A model generated the notes under the pieces. The model was given only the letters and a program-made list of their open reading frames with translations, was not told the DNA's origin and did not search any database. Of a stretch of 64,000 nucleotides of DNA, positions 49,720 to 59,069 are shown in pieces. The stretch covers positions 329,185 through 393,184 of the forward strand of contig CABSIK010000001.1 of the NCBI GenBank assembly GCA_902477755.1, in the 5' to 3' direction. Origin of the DNA: an uncultured Clostridia bacterium (lineage in GTDB: Bacteria; Bacillota; Clostridia; Lachnospirales; Anaerotignaceae). Both the position numbers and the translations under genes were made by a program. Numbering within the stretch: the stretch's first letter is position 1; every line of letters starts with the position of its first letter.

Positions 49720-50972
49720 CAGATAGATTGCTCCTTTCGTTTTGCCAACTGCAATAAGGATTTTCTATAGGAACCATGTTTCTGTTTTCCGTAAATGGAA
49801 GGGAAATGACAGAAGATATGGGCTGCCAGACATGCCACAGCAAAAAATGGCAGATATTCATAACCAAAGACTTCCGCACCAATGAAGATAGGCGCCAAAA
49901 GCGTATTGGTAGCACTTCCGAAAACAGCCGCATACCCCAATGCGGCAGCCAGCATCACAGGCAATCCCATAAAACCTGCTAATACAACACCCAAAGACGC
50001 TCCAATGGAAAACAGTGGTGTTACTTCCCCACCCTGATATCCCAGAGAAAGTGTGAATACCGTCAGAAGGATTTTCAACAGCCAGTCATATGCATAAATC
50101 ACATTTCCGTCAAAAGATGTAGAAATTAGGTTGGTTCCCAGCCCTGTATATCTTCCTTGGTGGAAAAACAGCAGCAGAATACTCAATATGATACCACCTA
50201 AAAACACACGCAGCAATGGATTTGGCAGGATTTCCGCCAATTTCTGTTTACTTTTTCCCAGAAGAAACGCAAACAGGCTGCCTACACAACCAAAAATCAA
50301 ACCAATAATAATAAGTTTCCCCACAAAAACAGGTGTCACCGTCATTTGCAGTTCCAAAGGCACCTGAAATTTTTCCAGACCCAAAAAAGCGGAAACAGAA
50401 GCCGCTGTAAATGCTGCTGTACACATGGGCAGAATAGCTCGAAAAGCAAGCTGTCCTACCACAGGGACTTCCATGGCAAAGAAAATGGCTGCCAGAGGTG
50501 TCCGGAACAGCCCTGCAAACCCTGCCGCCATACCTGTCAGCAGAAAAATATGTGTGCCATCTTCTATGGAAAAGCGTTTTCCCACCTGATGGGAAACGGC
50601 AGCACCCAGTTGTACTGCTACTCCCTCTCTGCCGGCACTGCCGCCAAACAGATGGGTTAGCCAAGTGCTAATCATGACGAAGGGAATCAATCGTTTTGGA
50701 ATTTCCTTATCTTCTCTATGACTGACAGATAAGACCAATCCCATACCTTCTCCACTTCTGCCGCCATATTTTTTATATGCCCAAACGATGCAAACGCCTA
50801 CCAAGGGCAGTGCTGGCACCAGATAAAAGATATGTGCGGTTCGAATATCACTTACCCAAAGGAGAACTTTGCCAAAAATCGTATCCAGACACCCTACCAG
50901 TGCCCCAATGACAATCCCCAATGCTGCCAGCATCATCTGCGTTTTCCACGAACCATAAGCATGTTTTTCCAT
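49719..50972 (-). CDS. CLC-F type fluoride/proton antiporter
   Basis: A 417-residue CLC family membrane protein. It lacks the chloride-type GSGIP motif; instead GEGMGLV is present at 74-80. GGSAGREGVAVQLG holds the gating Glu116, and Met77 and Glu116 have the same 39-residue spacing as Met79 and Glu118 of the characterised E. coli-type CLC-F. GGEVTPLFSIGASLG carries the matching Glu-Val pair. Start is ATG 50972; the TTG at 51005 lies in the riboswitch terminator. The fluoride riboswitch in the leader strongly supports fluoride export. It is co-transcribed with dus. Confidence 0.92.
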   Translation of the reverse strand: MEKHAYGSWKTQMMLAALGIVIGALVGCLDTIFGKVLLWVSDIRTAHIFYLVPALPLVGVCIVWAYKKYGGRSGEGMGLVLSVSHREDKEIPKRLIPFVMISTWLTHLFGGSAGREGVAVQLGAAVSHQVGKRFSIEDGTHIFLLTGMAAGFAGLFRTPLAAIFFAMEVPVVGQLAFRAILPMCTAAFTAASVSAFLGLEKFQVPLELQMTVTPVFVGKLIIIGLIFGCVGSLFAFLLGKSKQKLAEILPNPLLRVFLGGIILSILLLFFHQGRYTGLGTNLISTSFDGNVIYAYDWLLKILLTVFTLSLGYQGGEVTPLFSIGASLGVVLAGFMGLPVMLAAALGYAAVFGSATNTLLAPIFIGAEVFGYEYLPFFAVACLAAHIFCHFPSIYGKQKHGSYRKSLLQLAKRKEQSI

Positions 50973-50993
50973 TTCTAACCCCTTTCTTCCCAA

Positions 50994-51082
50994 TAAAAAA
51001 GCCAATGACCCTGTAATGATTTACAGAAGTCATCGGCTGTTTCAGCGTTTCCGGCATTGCCGCGGGAGAACCTCATTCCCTT
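50994..51082 (-). ncRNA. Fluoride (crcB-motif) riboswitch with terminator
   Basis: Minus strand between the promoter and the CLC-F gene: GGGAATGAGGTTCTCCC stem-loop, AAACGCTGAAACAGCC, then the signature GATGACTTCTG. The last part also forms the 5' arm of a terminator (CCGATGAC and CTGTAA blocks pairing with TTACAG and GTCATTGG, then CTTTTTT at 51001-50995). Fluoride binding should prevent termination and switch the exporter on. Confidence 0.9.
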
Positions 51083-51094
51083 ACAATCTTGTGT

Positions 51095-51124
51095 ATTTTA
51101 CCATAGAACCAAAATTTGTGTCAA
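51095..51124 (-). promoter_or_regulatory. Promoter of the fluoride riboswitch/CLC-F/dus unit
   Basis: TTGACA (51119-51124), 18 bases, TAAAAT (51095-51100) on the minus strand. Confidence 0.8.
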
Positions 51125-51132
51125 TGGCATTT

Positions 51133-52131
51133 TTATTCCGCATCTTCACTTTCTTCGCCCCAAAGGCCTTTTTCTTCGGAAAGGTCGCGGAAGCTCAACA
51201 GATATTTTTCTACCATATAAGCAGGGTTATAGGAACGTTTCGCTTTTCTCATGCCCGCGTGGCCCATGTCTTCTTCTCTGTTCACATAAGTCACATCCTG
51301 ACATTCATGGAGCACATACTGCTGGTTAATCATGGGATACAATCCATCAATGTCTGTATCTGCTTTTTCGATATGCACCAGCTGCACATCATCACGCAGG
51401 CGTTCCCCTACTGTGAAGGCCCCCATTTTGCCATCTACGAAAATAGAACCGCCAGTCAAGCCCAGACGTTCCATGTTATGCAGAGCAAGAGAAACGGACT
51501 TTCTTTCGTCCTCCAGTTCTTTAGTTTCTTCTCTTTCAGAAATCCACTTATCATACAGCGCCATGCAGTCATCAATGAGTGTCGCATCCAGTTTACGGTA
51601 TTCATAATCAGGATGATTTGCAAGGAATTTATTGATATGGTTTCTTTTTCCGTGGAGTTTTTTGCCTTTCAGTGTTGCCAGGCTTTCTCTTTCATAAACA
51701 TAATCCCATGCAATATCTGTAGGCATTGCGAACATTTCCGGGCATGCTTTCAGCATCATATCACGGAAAGGTGTCCAAACAGAACGGAATGTGGGCTCCA
51801 CACCAGCCTGTTTCATATAGTCCGCTGCATCCATGATGGCTTTCCGATAATCCACATCAGCGCCTTTTTTCGGGATAGGTGCCCAGAAATAAACAGGCAC
51901 ACCTTCAAAGTCCAGTTTCACATACAATACATTATTTCTTTCGGCAAACTGCATTTTTCCTTCTGTTCCCCAGATAAACAGGTTCGCAAAAGACAAATCG
52001 GAGCAATCCATCTGCCAAGGTTTTGTATAGCTTTCGATCAGTTCTTTTGTTTCCAGTGTAAAAGGGCGGAAACAAAATTCGTTTTTACAGTCAGCTTCTG
52101 CTTCTCTTTCCAAACATTGTGTATACGGCAT
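51133..52131 (-). CDS. DUF2156 (phosphatidylglycerol lysyltransferase-like) protein
   Basis: A 332-residue soluble protein with two GNAT-like halves as in the DUF2156/LPG synthase C-terminal family: LSFANLFIWGTEGKMQFAER in the first, KLHGKRNHINKFLANHPDYE in the middle, and VGERLRDDVQLVHIEKADTD with YPMINQQYVLHECQDVTYVN in the second. The family includes aminoacyl-transfer enzymes but this stand-alone form is uncharacterised. It lies 17 bases after a GNAT gene and forms a two-gene unit with it. The C-terminus is very acidic. Confidence 0.9.
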   Translation of the reverse strand: MPYTQCLEREAEADCKNEFCFRPFTLETKELIESYTKPWQMDCSDLSFANLFIWGTEGKMQFAERNNVLYVKLDFEGVPVYFWAPIPKKGADVDYRKAIMDAADYMKQAGVEPTFRSVWTPFRDMMLKACPEMFAMPTDIAWDYVYERESLATLKGKKLHGKRNHINKFLANHPDYEYRKLDATLIDDCMALYDKWISEREETKELEDERKSVSLALHNMERLGLTGGSIFVDGKMGAFTVGERLRDDVQLVHIEKADTDIDGLYPMINQQYVLHECQDVTYVNREEDMGHAGMRKAKRSYNPAYMVEKYLLSFRDLSEEKGLWGEESEDAE

Positions 52132-52148
52132 GTTTTTCAGCCTCCATT

Positions 52149-53246
52149 TTAATATTCATCAATAATATAACAGTTACATTTCGGTAATTTCTCGTTGATT
52201 TCCTGAAATCCTGCTTCATCATATATATGCCCATAAGGTCGCTGGTTTTCCAATGTGGTATATCCCACCAGCACTTGCAGCAATCTTCCTGCAGGAATGG
52301 AAAAAGCAGGAGATTTTTCTGTTTTCTCGCCATTGAGCAGAAAACAGCCATTGTTTTCCGGAACCACATGATCTTCCACTGCAAAAGCCGCTTCTCCCTG
52401 AAGTTCCAGTGCCTTTAACAGCACTTGCAAATTTGTCAGACCCATGACACCTTTTTGCTTTACTTCTTTCTGAGCAAAATCAAAAGAAATGCCCGATTCA
52501 GGCGCAAGCTTTACAGACAATGACAAACCTGTACATTCCGCAAAAATACCTGTCAGTACTTTCTGCAAAGCGTCATCTTCTCCAACTGCTTCCACACAGA
52601 TCAATTCTGTTTGCGTCTGATAATAAAACACATAAGCTTCCACAGTATCTTTTCCATAAGCCATGCATTTTCCGCCGTCAGCGTTGTAGTCTGCGCATTT
52701 ACGCAGAAAATCCGCTTCTGTACGCCAGATAATGCCGCTGTATTTCTTAGCAAAGTCTGTGTAGCAATCAAATGCCTTTACATATTCTTCTGGCTGCAAA
52801 GGATAAACGTCTTCCTCAGCTGTCATTTCCGGTATTTTTTCCGCAGTCAGATAACAAGCATCTGCCACAGGATAATGCCCAAAGGAGAAATAACTGGGCA
52901 GAACCGCCGGTGTATGAACCGCCACTCCATAGCCTTTTTTCTGCAAAAGCTGCATATCATAGGGGAAGATTCTTCCCATGTATCCCTTCTTTCGATGATC
53001 TGGATGGGTGCAGACACCGCAAAGCATGGTGCCTTTTACCGCTTTCCCACGGATTCCAATGGTATAGGGAAATGCCTGCATGCAAGCAGCGAAAACATCG
53101 TCGGCCTTCAGGCAGACAGAGAGAGAAGGCTCAAATCTGTGGTGAAAAAACCAATGGCAAAAAGCATCGCTGTCACCAAAACAAAGCTGCCACAAATCAG
53201 AAAAATCCTGACGATCTTCCAATACAGCATTTCTTACTTCCATCAT
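52149..53246 (-). CDS. GNAT family N-acetyltransferase, Eis-like
   Basis: A 365-residue protein with an N-terminal GNAT domain (about 1-150) whose acetyl-CoA motif is CGVCTHPDHRKKGYMGRIF, followed by a second degenerate GNAT-like part and a C-terminal SCP2-like domain (about 270-360, AFSIPAGRLLQVLVG). This three-part build resembles Eis-type acetyltransferases. The substrate is not evident. It is the first gene of a two-gene unit with the DUF2156 gene. Confidence 0.88.
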   Translation of the reverse strand: MMEVRNAVLEDRQDFSDLWQLCFGDSDAFCHWFFHHRFEPSLSVCLKADDVFAACMQAFPYTIGIRGKAVKGTMLCGVCTHPDHRKKGYMGRIFPYDMQLLQKKGYGVAVHTPAVLPSYFSFGHYPVADACYLTAEKIPEMTAEEDVYPLQPEEYVKAFDCYTDFAKKYSGIIWRTEADFLRKCADYNADGGKCMAYGKDTVEAYVFYYQTQTELICVEAVGEDDALQKVLTGIFAECTGLSLSVKLAPESGISFDFAQKEVKQKGVMGLTNLQVLLKALELQGEAAFAVEDHVVPENNGCFLLNGEKTEKSPAFSIPAGRLLQVLVGYTTLENQRPYGHIYDEAGFQEINEKLPKCNCYIIDEY

Positions 53247-53449
53247 GTTTTCACCAGCCTTCTTTCCTACTTTTTAAGTATATTTTACAGGAATGTAAAA
53301 GAAAAGTCAAATAATAATTATTATCATTTGATAGATTTTATAAAATTATTTTTAGTGCATATCACTTTTACACATATCTTTTATATGCACTCATGAAAAG
53401 AAGGTGTTTTGGTTAGACAAATTCCTTCTTAAAACAAAATTCATGTTTT

Positions 53450-53472
53450 ATTGCCCGAAAAGTGGGCAATTT
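53450..53472. terminator. Weak hairpin after mutY
   Basis: ATTGCCC pairs with GGGCAAT around a 7-base loop; no strong T run follows on the minus strand, so terminator function is uncertain. Confidence 0.4.
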
Positions 53473-53493
53473 CAAAAGAAAATTCAGAACTTT

Positions 53494-54570
53494 TCACAAA
53501 TGCATCTGTTCATAATCCATATCTTCCAACATAGTTAAACCTTCTGCCCAGATTTTTTTGAAAGCGGAAGGCAGTGCATACTTTTCTTTTGCCTCCTCGA
53601 TGGTCACCCATTCAAATGGTGTATCTACCATAGCTTTTACATTGATAAAATACGCATCCATATGCCATTCTATATGTGTAAAAATATGCTTCTGTCCACG
53701 CATGTTTTTGATTTCTGCCTGCTGTATACCCCAGTCACCAAACGCCATCGGCAAAGCATATTCTTTTGGTACATGGGGCAGTTCCCATAAATTTGCCAAT
53801 AGTCCTTTGCTGTCCCGTTTTCTCAAAGCAATCCTTTTACCGTCCGTCATAAAACATACTGAAAGATATTCTTTTGTTCTTGGCTTTTTTTCGCTTTTCA
53901 CTGGATACTGCATGGGATTTCCTTTTTGATATGCCAGACACAATATACGAAGCGGACAGTTTTCGCACTTAGGTTCCCCATTGGGCACACATACCGTTGC
54001 CCCAAGTTCCATCAACGCCTGATTCACATCGCCGGCGATTTCTCCAGTCAGCGCATCATTGATTTCTTCCTCCCACGCCTTTTTGGTCTGTTGAAGCATG
54101 ATATCTCTTTCATCAGCAAAAACTCTGGACATGACGCGAAGCACATTGCCGTCTACTGCCGCAAAAGGCAGCGAAAAAGCAATGGATGCCACTGCACCAG
54201 CCGTATAAGGCCCAATGCCTTTCAGATGCAAAAGGGCTTTATGGTCTGCCGGCATTTTTCCGTCATATTCTTCCATGACCTGTTTTGCCGCCGCCTGCAT
54301 GTTCCGCACACGGCTATAATATCCTAAGCCTTCCCATAACTTGAGAATCTGTTCCTCATCGGCTTCTGCCAAATGGCGGATGGTGGGCAATTCTTCTAAA
54401 AACCTTGCATAATAAGGCTTTACCGCCTCTACCCTCGTCTGCTGGAGCATAATTTCTGAAACCCAAATAGCATAGGGGTCTTTGGTTCTGCGCCATGGCA
54501 AATCTCTTTTATATACATGATACCACTCTGTTAAGAGGGTAAACACTGTCTGTAAATTCTGTTCCTGCAT
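53494..54570 (-). CDS. mutY: A/G-specific adenine glycosylase
   Basis: Removes adenine mispaired with 8-oxoguanine. The 358-residue product has the catalytic Glu in VSEIMLQQTRVEAV, the helix-hairpin-helix LKGIGPYTAGAVASIAFSLP with catalytic Asp in AAVDGNVLRVMSR, a four-Cys iron-sulfur loop (CVPNGEPKCENCPLRILC, one residue longer than in E. coli) and a C-terminal NUDIX-like 8-oxoG recognition domain (about 225-350). ATG 54570 follows AAAGGA. Confidence 0.95.
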   Translation of the reverse strand: MQEQNLQTVFTLLTEWYHVYKRDLPWRRTKDPYAIWVSEIMLQQTRVEAVKPYYARFLEELPTIRHLAEADEEQILKLWEGLGYYSRVRNMQAAAKQVMEEYDGKMPADHKALLHLKGIGPYTAGAVASIAFSLPFAAVDGNVLRVMSRVFADERDIMLQQTKKAWEEEINDALTGEIAGDVNQALMELGATVCVPNGEPKCENCPLRILCLAYQKGNPMQYPVKSEKKPRTKEYLSVCFMTDGKRIALRKRDSKGLLANLWELPHVPKEYALPMAFGDWGIQQAEIKNMRGQKHIFTHIEWHMDAYFINVKAMVDTPFEWVTIEEAKEKYALPSAFKKIWAEGLTMLEDMDYEQMHL

Positions 54571-54668
54571 AAAACAATCCTTTCTGAAGATAACTTTCAA
54601 TCTATTTTAACATATTTTCTGATAAAACAACGGACAAACCCCATAAGGTCTGTCCGCAAACACAGCAA

Positions 54669-55292
54669 TTATCGTAATTTAAAACATTTCAGGTAAAGAG
54701 GAATCATCATACCGCCAACAGAATTCCCCAATGTCATAATGATGATGGAAAGCAAGCAATGACCGCTCCATACACCTGCCAGAGAAAAATAATACATGTT
54801 GGCGATGACGTGTTCAAATCCACTCAGGATAAATACCATAACTGGAATAAACACCCCTACGGTACGAATGGTGGAACCTGTCTGATTTTTGAAAATATCA
54901 ACGGCGATAAACATGAGCATACCGCAAAATACAGCCAACAGGAAAATACTCAGAAAATCATCACCCAGCTTTGTTGCCGCAATGGTCTGGACTTTTTCCG
55001 CCATACCTTCGTATATACGGCTGTTTTGCACCATCCATGCAACGATGTATGTACCAATCAGGTTGCCAACCCAAGTGATTGCCAGCTCAATCAGATAAAT
55101 GGGCTTCTGCATAGGCAGATAACCGATTTTCCCAGTAAATAATTGCAGCTGAAAAATAACAATGGTAAACAAGCCGATGGCAAAGAGACAACTGCCCACA
55201 ACTGGATTTTGCTGTGATAGATACACCGTACCGCCCATGCCAATCAATCCACCTGCAATGACCGCAGAAACCAACTGCCTTACTCGTTCCAT
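54669..55292 (-). CDS. Formate/nitrite transporter family protein
   Basis: A 207-residue channel-like membrane protein of the FNT family: six hydrophobic segments, the IFQLQLFTGKIGYL motif after helix 2, and SGFEHVIANMYYF with the central His of the pore. It is shorter than typical FocA (about 280), lacking part of the N-terminus. ATG 55292 follows GAGGAGATG; the long frame upstream covers the promoter. With pyruvate formate-lyase in the same window, formate export is a sensible role, but nitrite or hydrosulfide cannot be excluded. Confidence 0.88.
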   Translation of the reverse strand: MERVRQLVSAVIAGGLIGMGGTVYLSQQNPVVGSCLFAIGLFTIVIFQLQLFTGKIGYLPMQKPIYLIELAITWVGNLIGTYIVAWMVQNSRIYEGMAEKVQTIAATKLGDDFLSIFLLAVFCGMLMFIAVDIFKNQTGSTIRTVGVFIPVMVFILSGFEHVIANMYYFSLAGVWSGHCLLSIIIMTLGNSVGGMMIPLYLKCFKLR

Positions 55293-55345
55293 GTTGACAT
55301 CTCCTCTTATCCCTGTTCCCTTACAACCACTACAAATATGTGGTA

Positions 55346-55375
55346 AGTATACTATATCTTGTGGTATTTTGTCAA
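55346..55375 (-). promoter_or_regulatory. Promoter of the formate/nitrite transporter gene
   Basis: TTGACA (55370-55375), 18 bases, TATACT (55346-55351). An ACCAC/GTGGT inverted repeat and a repeated TACCACA lie around the start point and could be operators. Confidence 0.75.
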
Positions 55376-55423
55376 CACGAGCACAACAAATGATACAAAT
55401 CAGATGGGATTTTATTCCAAACA

Positions 55424-55473
55424 AAGAAAACCTCCAAAGAACTGTTGTATCGTTTTCTTTGGAGGTTTCTTAT
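55424..55473. terminator. Terminator of the surface/O-acetylation operon
   Basis: AAACCTCCAAAGAA pairs perfectly with TTCTTTGGAGGTTT around a 13-base loop, about 30 bases after the lipoprotein stop. Confidence 0.85.
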
Positions 55474-55502
55474 TTCATATGCTTTCTACGATTCCATCAA
55501 AA

Positions 55503-56222
55503 TCAGTTGAATGCAGGGCCGCCGCCTTCTGTCAGACAGCCTTCTGTTGTCTGTGCAGGAATCTGTTCCACAGGTGCCTGCTGCGGTTCAGATGCAGCTG
55601 GTTCGCTCTGCTGTGCGGGCTGTGCAGGTGCTTCCTCCTGTACTTCTTCTACAGGAGCAGGTTCACTTGTCACTTCTTCCTGAGATTCTGTGTCTTTCTG
55701 AGCTTTTGCGGCTACTTCCTGTTCCTTTATAGACACAGCGTCACCGGAGGCTTTGCTGGTGTATTTGGCGAAAACAACATCATCTTCCAGACACAACTCC
55801 ATATTCTGGTCAATATCATCCAGACCCAAAGAACTCAGTTCATAAACTGTGCCATCAGCCAATGTAATCTGCACCTGATATACCACATTCAGAGCGATGT
55901 CTTTTTCTCCTACGCCTTCTGTTTCGGCAGCTTCTTCAGGCATATAGAACCATTCAGCTGTTTCACCGTTTTTCAAAACAGCGTCACTTGCCAGCATATT
56001 GGCAGGATATTCTTCCGCATCGGAAGTTTTTACAGAAATACCTGTCACGTCCCGCCCAATGCTGTTTGTCAGCAGAATGTCATAAGCCCCTTCCGCTTCT
56101 GTACCGATTACCTGATACTGGGGTTCGGTAGTAGCTGTTTCCGCTTCTTCCTGTCCGCAGCCAGCCATTGCCATGCACATTGCCGCCACAAGAACAAATC
56201 CCCATACTCTTTTTGCTTTCAT
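55503..56222 (-). CDS. Lipoprotein of unknown function
   Basis: A 239-residue lipoprotein with lipobox MAGC (Cys22). Residues about 35-150 form a beta-rich domain (YDILLTNSIGRDVTGISVKT, VVYQVQITLADGTVYELSSL). Residues about 165-228 are a low-complexity Glu/Pro/Gln/Ala tail, ending in EGCLTEGGGPAFN. I do not recognise the domain. It is the last gene of the four-gene surface operon, 12 bases after the AlgX-like gene, and could be a cell-surface anchor for the pathway. Confidence 0.82.
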   Translation of the reverse strand: MKAKRVWGFVLVAAMCMAMAGCGQEEAETATTEPQYQVIGTEAEGAYDILLTNSIGRDVTGISVKTSDAEEYPANMLASDAVLKNGETAEWFYMPEEAAETEGVGEKDIALNVVYQVQITLADGTVYELSSLGLDDIDQNMELCLEDDVVFAKYTSKASGDAVSIKEQEVAAKAQKDTESQEEVTSEPAPVEEVQEEAPAQPAQQSEPAASEPQQAPVEQIPAQTTEGCLTEGGGPAFN

Positions 56223-56234
56223 GTCATTACCTCC

Positions 56235-57635
56235 CTAAAGATTCCATGTGATTTCTTTACTGCAAAGGATAAAGGGCTGGCTGCCATTTACCGCAATTAC
56301 ATTCAGCTGTATATTTCCTTCCGGTACACTGCCGCCTTTCAGATAAAGATGGAAACCATTGGCGTCCCCATCTTCCGTCTTGGCGTAAAAGGTTTCGTAT
56401 GTTTTCGTTTCCATGGTGTTTTCATCCCTCACAGAAACATAAATCTGTGTATCCGGCTGGACATATTTTTCATCCAAAGTGCCTTTGATTTCCAAAAAAG
56501 AACCTGCTTTTTCCGCAGTCATTTCTGTATTGGTCTGCGCTTGAGGTGCAATCATATTTTCCACCTGAGGACATTCCATAATGGGCATATCCGTAATGAA
56601 ATCATCCAGATTTCGTTCTACTTTTTCAATGACTACCACATCCGGCTGATACTGCTCTACTTGAAGCAGATTATAAGGCACCAGTCTGGAAAAATATCCT
56701 TTTTCAAATTCTCCTGCCACAAAAGGAAGAAGGCTTTCCCCAAAAGAATCCCGATACATGAGGATACTGCCTGTTGCCTTTGGATTTTCCGTTTCGATCC
56801 AAGAATCCATATTGTCATTTACTTCATTGATATAGACAAAATTGGTTGCTGTATCATAGAAATAATCGTCCTCTTTCTGTACCGCTTTGGGAAAAAGCAT
56901 TTCGTCCAAATCGCCGCTATGGACTTGCTCCACATCAAATGGCACATTCAGATAGGTTTCGTACTCCTTGCCTACCCTCTCCATCAGGCTTCTATATGCC
57001 AGCAATGCCCCTTGATTATTCCAATGGGAATCTCTTTGGAAATACAAGACTTCCTCTTTTTCTTGAAAGGCTTCATACAAATCAATGTAAGAAATGCCTT
57101 CCTGATAAAAGCGTTCTGTCAGCATTTCCAGATTGCTTTCCTTCCCTTTTTGATAGTAGTAAGGCATGTTCTCGTCGTACAGGCTGTTTTTGTTGGGCGG
57201 CACCATAAAATAAAAAGCACTTCCCTGCTCCTGCACATAGTTCTGTATAAGTTTCAGATTGTGGAGAATGGCGTTCATTTCCCTTTCAGAAAAGAGATTG
57301 GTTCCCTGATAATCGGCTGTGGTACCGCTGAAATACAACCAATCGTTTTTTCCCAGAACCACCTGATCTGTTGCACTGCTTTGGATTACATTCTTTCGCA
57401 GCAAAGCGTTTGCCGTAACCCAATATTGCCGCAAAGCGAAATGATCCTCAAAGTAGGCGCCCATTTCACTCAGATACTCTTGATTCCATCCTTCCTCTGT
57501 TTTCAGCGAAGGAAAGGAAGCCAATTCTATATTTTCGGTGGTTTCATCGCTTCTCCAAAACAACATGCCTGCAAAGGGAAAAACCAAGAACGCCCAAACG
57601 GCTATGATAAATATCAAATATTTCTTATGTTTCAT
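56235..57635 (-). CDS. AlgX/AlgJ-like SGNH acetyltransferase
   Basis: A 466-residue protein with one N-terminal membrane span (about 6-26), so the rest faces outside. The SGNH-type domain shows GKNDWLYFSG, FMVPPNKNSLYDENMPYYY, the catalytic Asp202-His204 in QRDSHWNNQGA and Ser297 in MYRDSFGESLLPF, the pattern of AlgJ/AlgX and DHHW proteins that move acetyl groups to exported polysaccharides. It lies 12 bases after the MBOAT gene, its expected partner. The target glycan is unknown. Confidence 0.9.
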   Translation of the reverse strand: MKHKKYLIFIIAVWAFLVFPFAGMLFWRSDETTENIELASFPSLKTEEGWNQEYLSEMGAYFEDHFALRQYWVTANALLRKNVIQSSATDQVVLGKNDWLYFSGTTADYQGTNLFSEREMNAILHNLKLIQNYVQEQGSAFYFMVPPNKNSLYDENMPYYYQKGKESNLEMLTERFYQEGISYIDLYEAFQEKEEVLYFQRDSHWNNQGALLAYRSLMERVGKEYETYLNVPFDVEQVHSGDLDEMLFPKAVQKEDDYFYDTATNFVYINEVNDNMDSWIETENPKATGSILMYRDSFGESLLPFVAGEFEKGYFSRLVPYNLLQVEQYQPDVVVIEKVERNLDDFITDMPIMECPQVENMIAPQAQTNTEMTAEKAGSFLEIKGTLDEKYVQPDTQIYVSVRDENTMETKTYETFYAKTEDGDANGFHLYLKGGSVPEGNIQLNVIAVNGSQPFILCSKEITWNL

Positions 57636-57647
57636 TTTGCAAAGCCC

Positions 57648-59054
57648 CTAAAATCTAAAATAAATAAAAGGATTATATGTTCCGCTGGATAAACTCAGCA
57701 TACATAAGATCAGCAATACAAAACTTGCCATGTAACTGAAGTATATTGCTGGTTTCCGCAAATTTTCCCGTGCTAGACAAGCCTCTGCGGCTTTGGGAAG
57801 CAATGGCGCACTGCCAATCACTGCCACCACCAACGTCACTAAGAATATGGGTCTCAGCTGTTCCCATACCACTGCCATCTGCACTGCGGAAAATTCCCAA
57901 CCGCTAAACATGGTGCTGATCATAAACATTCCTTGTCCAAAAGTATCTGCACGGAACATCACAAAACCTACACACACAACCAGCAATGCGTAAACATGTG
58001 CCAAAATCTTGGGTAGTTTTTTCACAGGACACACCTGTTCAAAGAGCAGGAATACCCCATGCCATAAGCCCCAAAGCACAAAAGTCCAGTTTGCCCCATG
58101 CCACAAGCCCGTTGAGAAAAACACAATCATTTTGTTCAGACAAGTGCGCTCCTTTCCTTTTCGATTGCCTCCCAAAGGAATATACAGATATTCCTTAAAC
58201 CATGTGGACAAGGAAATGTGCCATCTCCTCCAAAACTCCTGTATGTTTGCTGAAATATAAGGATAACGGAAGTTTTCCAAGAAACGGAAGCCAAACATAT
58301 GCCCCAAGCCGATTGCCATATCACTATATCCACTGAAATCAAAATAAATTTGCAGCATATACGCAATGGCAGCAATCCATGCGGAAAGAATATTCAATTC
58401 CCCTGTACCAGCCGCAAACAATGTATCTGCTGTAAGTGCCATGGTATTGGAAATCAGGACTTTTTTGGAAAGTCCAATGATAAATCTCCGCAGACCTTCG
58501 GCAATCTCTTTCACATCTGTATTTCGATTGTCAATCTGTTCCTGTATATCGTGATACTTTACAATAGGCCCAGCAATGAGCTGTGGGAAAAAGGAGATAT
58601 AAAGCATCACATTCCAAAGATTTTTCTGTGGCTCCACTTCTTGGCGGTAAACATCAATAACATAGGACAATGCCTGAAAGGTAAAGAAAGAAATACCAAT
58701 GGGCAAAGCCAAACCAACCAAAGGAATCTCACTTCCGGAAATTTGATTGACAGTCTGCACCATCATATCCAGATATTTAAACACCACCAGAAGTCCGATA
58801 TTGATGATTACCGCAATGGCAAGAATCCATTGTCGCTTCTTTTTATTTTCTGTTCCAAGCAGCCTGCCGAAAATATAATTTATGATAATGCTGGCAATCA
58901 TCAGCAGTACATAGACCGGCTCACCATAGGCATAAAACAGCAGACTGACGACAATCAACAACACATTTCTGATACGCAGCGTTGGCAGCAGATAATAAAG
59001 TGCCAGAACCACCGGTAAAAAAATACATAAAAATGTCAGTGAACTAAATACCAT
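57648..59054 (-). CDS. MBOAT family O-acyltransferase (AlgI/DltB-like)
   Basis: A 468-residue polytopic membrane acyltransferase that passes acyl groups across the membrane to an exported acceptor. It has VFSSLTFLCIFLPVVLALYY, LPIGISFFTFQALSYVIDVY, FFPQLIAGPIVKY, QIYFDFSGYSDMAIGLGHMF, His279 in FWRRWHISLSTWF and the active-site His319 in GLWHGANWTF. With the AlgX-like protein encoded downstream it forms a typical O-acetylation pair. It begins 15 bases after the SLH gene. Confidence 0.95.
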   Translation of the reverse strand: MVFSSLTFLCIFLPVVLALYYLLPTLRIRNVLLIVVSLLFYAYGEPVYVLLMIASIIINYIFGRLLGTENKKKRQWILAIAVIINIGLLVVFKYLDMMVQTVNQISGSEIPLVGLALPIGISFFTFQALSYVIDVYRQEVEPQKNLWNVMLYISFFPQLIAGPIVKYHDIQEQIDNRNTDVKEIAEGLRRFIIGLSKKVLISNTMALTADTLFAAGTGELNILSAWIAAIAYMLQIYFDFSGYSDMAIGLGHMFGFRFLENFRYPYISANIQEFWRRWHISLSTWFKEYLYIPLGGNRKGKERTCLNKMIVFFSTGLWHGANWTFVLWGLWHGVFLLFEQVCPVKKLPKILAHVYALLVVCVGFVMFRADTFGQGMFMISTMFSGWEFSAVQMAVVWEQLRPIFLVTLVVAVIGSAPLLPKAAEACLARENLRKPAIYFSYMASFVLLILCMLSLSSGTYNPFIYFRF

Positions 59055-59069
59055 ATCTTCCTGCCCTAC

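Noticed and set aside
55359..57692. A 777-codon plus-strand frame over the lipoprotein and AlgX-like genes
   Set aside because: Antisense to two well-supported genes, no family resemblance, and it crosses an intrinsic terminator.
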